The translations under genes and the position numbers were made by a program. This document shows, piece after piece, positions 7,549-10,729 of a DNA stretch of 10,729 bases. The notes under the pieces were generated by a model. It ran no database searches and was not told the origin of the DNA. It saw only the letters and a program-made list of their open reading frames with translations. Each line of letters opens with the position of its first letter. The first letter of the stretch is position 1. Source of the stretch: Methylotenera_A sp044222005 (GTDB lineage Bacteria > Pseudomonadota > Gammaproteobacteria > Burkholderiales > Methylophilaceae); NCBI GenBank assembly GCA_044222005.1, contig JBGANY010000022.1, forward strand, positions 1 to 10,729, in the 5' to 3' direction.

Positions 7549-7561
7549 ACTTTTGGCAATT

Positions 7562-7578
7562 AGCACTATTTTTGTGCT
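7562..7578 (+). promoter_or_regulatory. NtrC-binding site 2 upstream of glnA
   Basis: AGCACTATTTTTGTGCT is a second, slightly weaker dyad of the same type. Its centre is 30 bp (about three helical turns) from that of site 1, so NtrC dimers would sit on the same face and could oligomerise. It lies about 95 bp upstream of the predicted start point. Confidence 0.85.
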
Positions 7579-7638
7579 TGATGATTTTCATCCTTTTGCT
7601 AAGTGAATGACTAAAAAACGATTTTTGCTATTTTTCAC

Positions 7639-7654
7639 TGGCATAGTTCCTGCT
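7639..7654 (+). promoter_or_regulatory. sigma-54 (-24/-12) promoter of glnA
   Basis: TGGCATAGTTCCTGCT has the invariant GG (7640-7641) and GC (7652-7653) exactly 12 bp apart, with TGGCA intact at the -24 element. Transcription would start near 7665, giving a leader of about 57 nt. Together with the two NtrC sites it predicts activation under nitrogen limitation. Confidence 0.85.
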
Positions 7655-7710
7655 AATATTACATGTTGATAATTTATTCAATTAAATTGTTTTTGTCCAA
7701 AATCTAGACT

Positions 7711-7716
7711 AGGAGA
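7711..7716 (+). promoter_or_regulatory. strong ribosome binding site of glnA
   Basis: AGGAGA lies 5 nt before the ATG at 7722. It is the clearest Shine-Dalgarno in the window and fixes the glnA start, in keeping with high expression. Confidence 0.85.
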
Positions 7717-7721
7717 TATTA

Positions 7722-9131
7722 ATGTCTGTTGCAAATGTAATGAAACTGGTGATTGATAACGACATCAAGTTCGTTGATTTTCGTTTCACCGATACGCGTG
7801 GTAAAGAGCAGCACGTGACCGTGCCTGTATCACACTTCAATGAAGACAAATTTACCGAAGGCCACGCATTTGACGGTTCTTCAATCGCTGGCTGGAAAGG
7901 TATTCAAGCCTCAGACATGCAATTGATGCCGGATCCATCTACCGCCAACATCGACCCGTTCATGGATGAGCCAACCCTGATCTTGACTTGCGACGTGGTT
8001 GACCCGACAGACGGCAAAGGCTACGAGCGCGACCCGCGCAGCCTGGCAAAACGTGCCGAGGCTTACCTGAAATCGACCGGCTTGGGCGACACTGCTTACT
8101 TCGGTCCTGAACCGGAATTCTTTATTTTCGACAGCATTCAATGGAATGTTGGCATGGGTGGCTGCAGCGTGCAGATCAACTCGGAAGAGGCTGCCTGGGC
8201 AACCGGAGAGAAATTTGAAGGCGGCAATACCGGTCACCGTCCAGGCATCAAAGGCGGCTATTTCCCGGTGCCTCCCGTCGATTCATTGCAAGACATCCGC
8301 TCTGCCATGTGCATGACGCTGGAAGCCATGGGTGTGCCTGTGGAAGTGCATCACCATGAAGTGGCAACAGCTGGCCAATGTGAAATCGGTACTAAATTCA
8401 GCACACTGACACAACGTGCCGACTGGCTCCAAATTCAAAAATACGTCATCCTGAACACCGCACACGCTTACGGCAAAACAGCCACATTTATGCCTAAACC
8501 ATTTGCTGGCGATAACGGCAGCGGCATGCACGTACACCAATCTGTATGGAAAGACGGTAAAAACCTGTTCGCAGGCAATGGCTATGCGGGTTTAAGCGAG
8601 TTTGCGTTGTACTACATCGGCGGCATCATCAAACATGCCCGCGCATTGAACGCGATTACCAACCCAGGCACCAACTCTTACAAACGTTTGGTACCGCACT
8701 TTGAAGCGCCGGTGAAATTAGCTTACTCAGCTAAAAACCGTTCTGCCTCCATCCGCGTTCCTTTTGTGCATGGCGACAAAGCACGCCGTATCGAAGCGCG
8801 CTTCCCAGACCCAATCGCCAACCCTTATCTGGCTTTCTCTGCATTATTGATGGCTGGTTTGGACGGCGTACAAAACAAGATTCACCCAGGCGAGCCAGCG
8901 ACAAAAGACTTGTACCATCTGCCGCCGGAAGAAGACGCACAAATCCCAACCGTATGTTCTTCATTAGAACAGGCGCTTGAGGCTTTGAACAATGACCGCG
9001 AGTTCCTCACACGCGGCGGCGTATTTACCGATGACTGGATCGATGCTTACATCGACCTGAAAATGGAAGAAGTCAACAAAATGCGCATCACACCGCATCC
9101 TGTTGAATTTGGCATGTACTACTCCTGCTAA
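7722..9131 (+). CDS. glnA: GlnA, type I glutamine synthetase (GSI-beta)
   Basis: GlnA condenses ammonia and glutamate to glutamine with ATP in the cytosol, working as a dodecamer; it is the entry point for ammonium assimilation. At 469 residues it has the standard GSI-beta length. Seen: DGSSIAGW at 51-58; metal and substrate ligands E130 and E132 (GPEPEFF), E213 (HHEVA) and E221 (CEIG); GSGMHVHQS with H270; NPGTNSYKRLVPHFEAPV with the active-site flap glutamate E328; KNRSASIRVP; and E358 in the RRIEARFPDP block. Y398 within LYHLPPEE is the adenylylation tyrosine, so activity is probably also switched by GlnE. Transcriptional control comes from the sigma-54/NtrC elements upstream. It is divergent from the rhodanese gene and followed by a strong terminator, so most transcripts should be monocistronic. 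glnL, part of the sensor that controls it, lies two genes downstream. Confidence 0.98.
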   Translation: MSVANVMKLVIDNDIKFVDFRFTDTRGKEQHVTVPVSHFNEDKFTEGHAFDGSSIAGWKGIQASDMQLMPDPSTANIDPFMDEPTLILTCDVVDPTDGKGYERDPRSLAKRAEAYLKSTGLGDTAYFGPEPEFFIFDSIQWNVGMGGCSVQINSEEAAWATGEKFEGGNTGHRPGIKGGYFPVPPVDSLQDIRSAMCMTLEAMGVPVEVHHHEVATAGQCEIGTKFSTLTQRADWLQIQKYVILNTAHAYGKTATFMPKPFAGDNGSGMHVHQSVWKDGKNLFAGNGYAGLSEFALYYIGGIIKHARALNAITNPGTNSYKRLVPHFEAPVKLAYSAKNRSASIRVPFVHGDKARRIEARFPDPIANPYLAFSALLMAGLDGVQNKIHPGEPATKDLYHLPPEEDAQIPTVCSSLEQALEALNNDREFLTRGGVFTDDWIDAYIDLKMEEVNKMRITPHPVEFGMYYSC

Positions 9132-9152
9132 TGTGATTTAACTTTATGCACC

Positions 9153-9182
9153 AAAAAAGGGCGGCTTAGGCCGCCCTTTTTT
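9153..9182 (+). terminator. intrinsic terminator after glnA
   Basis: A perfect 13-bp stem (9153-9165 with 9170-9182) has a GGGCGGC/GCCGCCC core and a TTAG loop, with six A's on the left arm and six T's on the right. It begins 21 bp after the glnA stop. Because both arms carry homopolymers it could work in both directions. Confidence 0.93.
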
Positions 9183-9292
9183 ATTCTTTAGCTGTTGCAA
9201 GAATTGCACTTATTTTATTTCGCACTGTCACAGTCAACGACAATAGCCAATACTTCGTTGCTAACTGTAAGACTCTCATCTAAACTATTGGT

Positions 9293-9814
9293 ATGACTAA
9301 ACAAATTACTTTTTTGAGCATTTTTTTATCTGTCCTGATGCTGCCATTTTTGGCACATGCGGAAATCTATAAACATGTGGATGCCGAGGGACGCGTCACC
9401 TATTCTAACGTCAAGATCAAAGGCGCAAAAAAACTCGATCTGGAGCCGGCTGATACCAGCTTCGGCACAGACTCCAGCGGCGAGAAAAAACGCGCGCCAC
9501 AGGCGAAAACGCCAAGCCCGGCAAGCTTTCCCAAGGTAGATGCAGGTACGCAGAATCAGCGTGACGGCAAGCGCAAAGAGATCTTGCAGGCAGAATTAGA
9601 GAGTGAGAAAAAAGCGCTTGAAGAAGCTAAAAAGGCCTATGACGAAGGCGCACAAAAGCCAGAAGTTTATCAACAGAAAAACGCAGACGGCACTTCAAAA
9701 ACCTTCCGCAATGTTGCTAAATTCGATGAGAAAATGAAAGCATTGCAAGACGAAGTGGACGCACACCAGCGCAATATTGATTTACTCACTAAAGAAATCA
9801 ACGCCCTCAATTAA
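9293..9814 (+). CDS. secreted DUF4124-domain protein with coiled-coil tail
   Basis: The 173-residue product starts with a signal peptide: K3, a hydrophobic core at 5-20 and an AHA cleavage site before E24, so it is probably periplasmic. Directly after cleavage comes EIYKHVDAEGRVTYSNVKIKGAK (24-46), the DUF4124 signature, a short beta-rich module of unknown function common in Beta- and Gammaproteobacteria. A basic, low-complexity linker (about 55-90) leads to two charged helices (about 93-125 and 143-172) with heptad-like spacing that suggest a coiled coil. The spot between glnA and glnL is, to my recollection, a common place for this family in Betaproteobacteria, but no nitrogen role has been shown by sequence. 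The ATG at 9293 is set by the signal peptide; the Shine-Dalgarno is poor. The 161-bp gap upstream holds the glnA terminator and only weak promoter-like hexamers (TTGCTA and TAAACT, with a start point almost at the ATG). Confidence 0.88.
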   Translation: MTKQITFLSIFLSVLMLPFLAHAEIYKHVDAEGRVTYSNVKIKGAKKLDLEPADTSFGTDSSGEKKRAPQAKTPSPASFPKVDAGTQNQRDGKRKEILQAELESEKKALEEAKKAYDEGAQKPEVYQQKNADGTSKTFRNVAKFDEKMKALQDEVDAHQRNIDLLTKEINALN

Positions 9815-9820
9815 TATGTC

Positions 9821-9850
9821 AAGCCAGCCTAAAAAGCTGGCTTATCTTTT
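9821..9850 (+). terminator. probable intrinsic terminator after the DUF4124 gene
   Basis: AAGCCAGC (9821-9828) and GCTGGCTT (9836-9843) form a perfect 8-bp stem with a 7-nt loop, followed by an interrupted T tract (ATCTTTT). It starts 7 bp after the stop codon. It is weaker than the glnA terminator, so some read-through into glnL is plausible. Confidence 0.7.
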
Positions 9851-9851
9851 G

Positions 9852-9863
9852 CTTAAGCTTAAG
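9852..9863. repeat. 12-bp palindrome with a repeated half upstream of glnL
   Basis: CTTAAGCTTAAG is a perfect palindrome. GCTTAAGCT occurs at 9851-9859 and again at 9915-9923, right before the glnL ATG. The two copies flank the putative glnL promoter, so an operator pair is conceivable; chance is also likely because the motif is short and AT-rich. Confidence 0.35.
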
Positions 9864-9887
9864 TACAAACACAAGCAACGAATCAAT

Positions 9888-9896
9888 TGCTATACA
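9888..9896 (+). promoter_or_regulatory. possible extended -10 promoter of glnL
   Basis: TGCTATACA reads as TG-n-TATACA, an extended -10 element, with a start point near 9903. No recognisable -35 precedes it. It is the best candidate in the 109-bp gap before glnL. Confidence 0.3.
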
Positions 9897-9923
9897 ATCT
9901 CTATGCTATCTTTGGCTTAAGCT

Positions 9924-10729
9924 ATGTTACAAAATATCCCTTCTGGTTTTGCCGGTTTAGAGCACCTCGCCACTGCGGTGATGCTGCTCGACCAGTCGCA
10001 TCGCGTGGCTTATGCCAACCCCAGCACGGAGATTTTATTTGCACTGAGCGCCACGCAGATTTACGGCAGCCATATATCCGAAGTGTTCCTGAATTGCGAG
10101 ATTCTGCAAATCGCCATTGATAATGCGGTTAAAAATAACAGCCCGTATCGCGAACACGAATTTGCACTCAGCACGGTGCGCCAGCAATCGTTTGCGGTCA
10201 CGTGTACGGTTACCCCTGTCGATATTGGCCAGGCTGCTTTGCTGCTAGAGTTCCAGCAGATGGATCAGCAGCTGCGCATCGCGCGCGAAGAGCGCATGCT
10301 GATTCAGCAGCAGGCCAATTCTGAATTGCTGCGTAACTTGGCACACGAAATCCGAAACCCGTTGGGCGGCTTGCGCGGCGCGGCGCAATTGCTGGAGCAC
10401 GAACTGCCGCAGCCCAATTTACGCGAATATACGCAAGTGATCATTAAAGAAGCGGACAGGCTGCAGAGCCTTATGGACCGGCTGCTGGTGCCGCACCGCG
10501 TACCTAAGTATGAGCCCACCAATATCCACGAGGTGCTGGAGCGCGTGCGCAGCCTGTTATTGGCCGAATCGCCCCACAACATCATCGTCCGCCGCGATTA
10601 CGACACCAGCCTGCCGGATTTGATCGGCGACCGCGAGAAGCTCATTCAAACCGTGCTGAATATCGCGCGCAACGCGGTACAAGCCATGCAGGCAAGCGGC
10701 ACGCCAAATGCGCAGGTCACGCTGCGCAC
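9924..10729 (+). CDS. glnL: GlnL/NtrB nitrogen-regulation sensor histidine kinase, 3' end cut by window edge
   Basis: NtrB is a cytosolic kinase/phosphatase that, directed by the PII protein, phosphorylates or dephosphorylates NtrC. 268 codons are visible of about 350. Seen: no membrane segment; a PAS-type sensor fold from about 10 (LEHLATAVMLLDQSHRVAYANPSTEILF) to about 115; a helical linker with REERMLIQQQ; the H-box LAHEIRNPLGGLRGAAQLLE with phospho-acceptor H141 (E. coli H139); the second dimerisation helix EADRLQSLMDRLL; and the start of the ATPase domain with N-box N246-I-A-R-N250-A. The G-boxes lie beyond the edge. The ATG at 9924 is used because a TAA at 9918-9920 closes the frame just upstream; the Shine-Dalgarno is poor. 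It should act on the NtrC sites upstream of glnA through its partner, whose gene (glnG/ntrC) is expected immediately downstream. Confidence 0.95.
   Translation, partial: MLQNIPSGFAGLEHLATAVMLLDQSHRVAYANPSTEILFALSATQIYGSHISEVFLNCEILQIAIDNAVKNNSPYREHEFALSTVRQQSFAVTCTVTPVDIGQAALLLEFQQMDQQLRIAREERMLIQQQANSELLRNLAHEIRNPLGGLRGAAQLLEHELPQPNLREYTQVIIKEADRLQSLMDRLLVPHRVPKYEPTNIHEVLERVRSLLLAESPHNIIVRRDYDTSLPDLIGDREKLIQTVLNIARNAVQAMQASGTPNAQVTLR

Noticed and set aside
7573..7590. IHF site between the NtrC sites and the sigma-54 promoter of glnA
   Set aside because: TTGATG fits part of the reverse consensus, but the required YAA at the proper distance is absent (TTT instead). Bending may occur without it.
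1..10729. CRISPR array, tRNA, rRNA, insertion sequence or transposase
   Set aside because: I saw no regularly spaced repeats, cloverleaf-like tRNA sequence, rRNA segment or transposase motif anywhere in the window, including around the nuclease gene.

Overview
The window looks like chromosomal DNA from a betaproteobacterium. The gene set points that way: a beta-I-type glutamine synthetase, a DUF4124 protein, and the nitrogen-sensor kinase NtrB directly downstream, with a short rhodanese-aroE-mtgA cluster next door. The moderate GC content and protein character would fit a Methylophilaceae-like methylotroph, but that assignment is inference; no rRNA or lineage marker is present.

Layout from left to right. 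Positions 1-1395 (minus) hold most of a YajR-type MFS transporter whose C-terminus runs off the left edge. It is divergent from uvrA (1465-4281, plus), a full-length excision-repair ATPase. Next is an AT-richer accessory gene (4437-5417, plus) encoding an N-terminal zinc ribbon and a C-terminal PD-(D/E)XK nuclease domain like that of DUF1887/Card1 proteins, but with no recognisable CARF sensor domain. Convergent to it is a minus-strand cluster read from right to left: a frameshifted rhodanese gene (7443-7023), aroE (6994-6191) and mtgA (6194-5460). aroE and mtgA overlap by ATGA. The right third is a nitrogen-control block on the plus strand: glnA (7722-9131), a secreted DUF4124 protein (9293-9814) and the start of glnL/ntrB (9924 to the right edge).

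The clearest regulatory structure lies upstream of glnA: two 17-bp NtrC-type dyads whose centres are 30 bp apart, followed by a sigma-54 -24/-12 promoter and a good ribosome binding site. With glnL/ntrB downstream, this describes the classic loop in which NtrB/NtrC senses nitrogen status and drives glnA. A strong intrinsic terminator follows glnA, so the DUF4124 gene and glnL probably need some transcription of their own.

Most of the window is housekeeping. The parts worth a second look are the zinc-ribbon/Card1-like nuclease gene, with its palindrome over the start codon and possible leaderless start, and the broken rhodanese gene.
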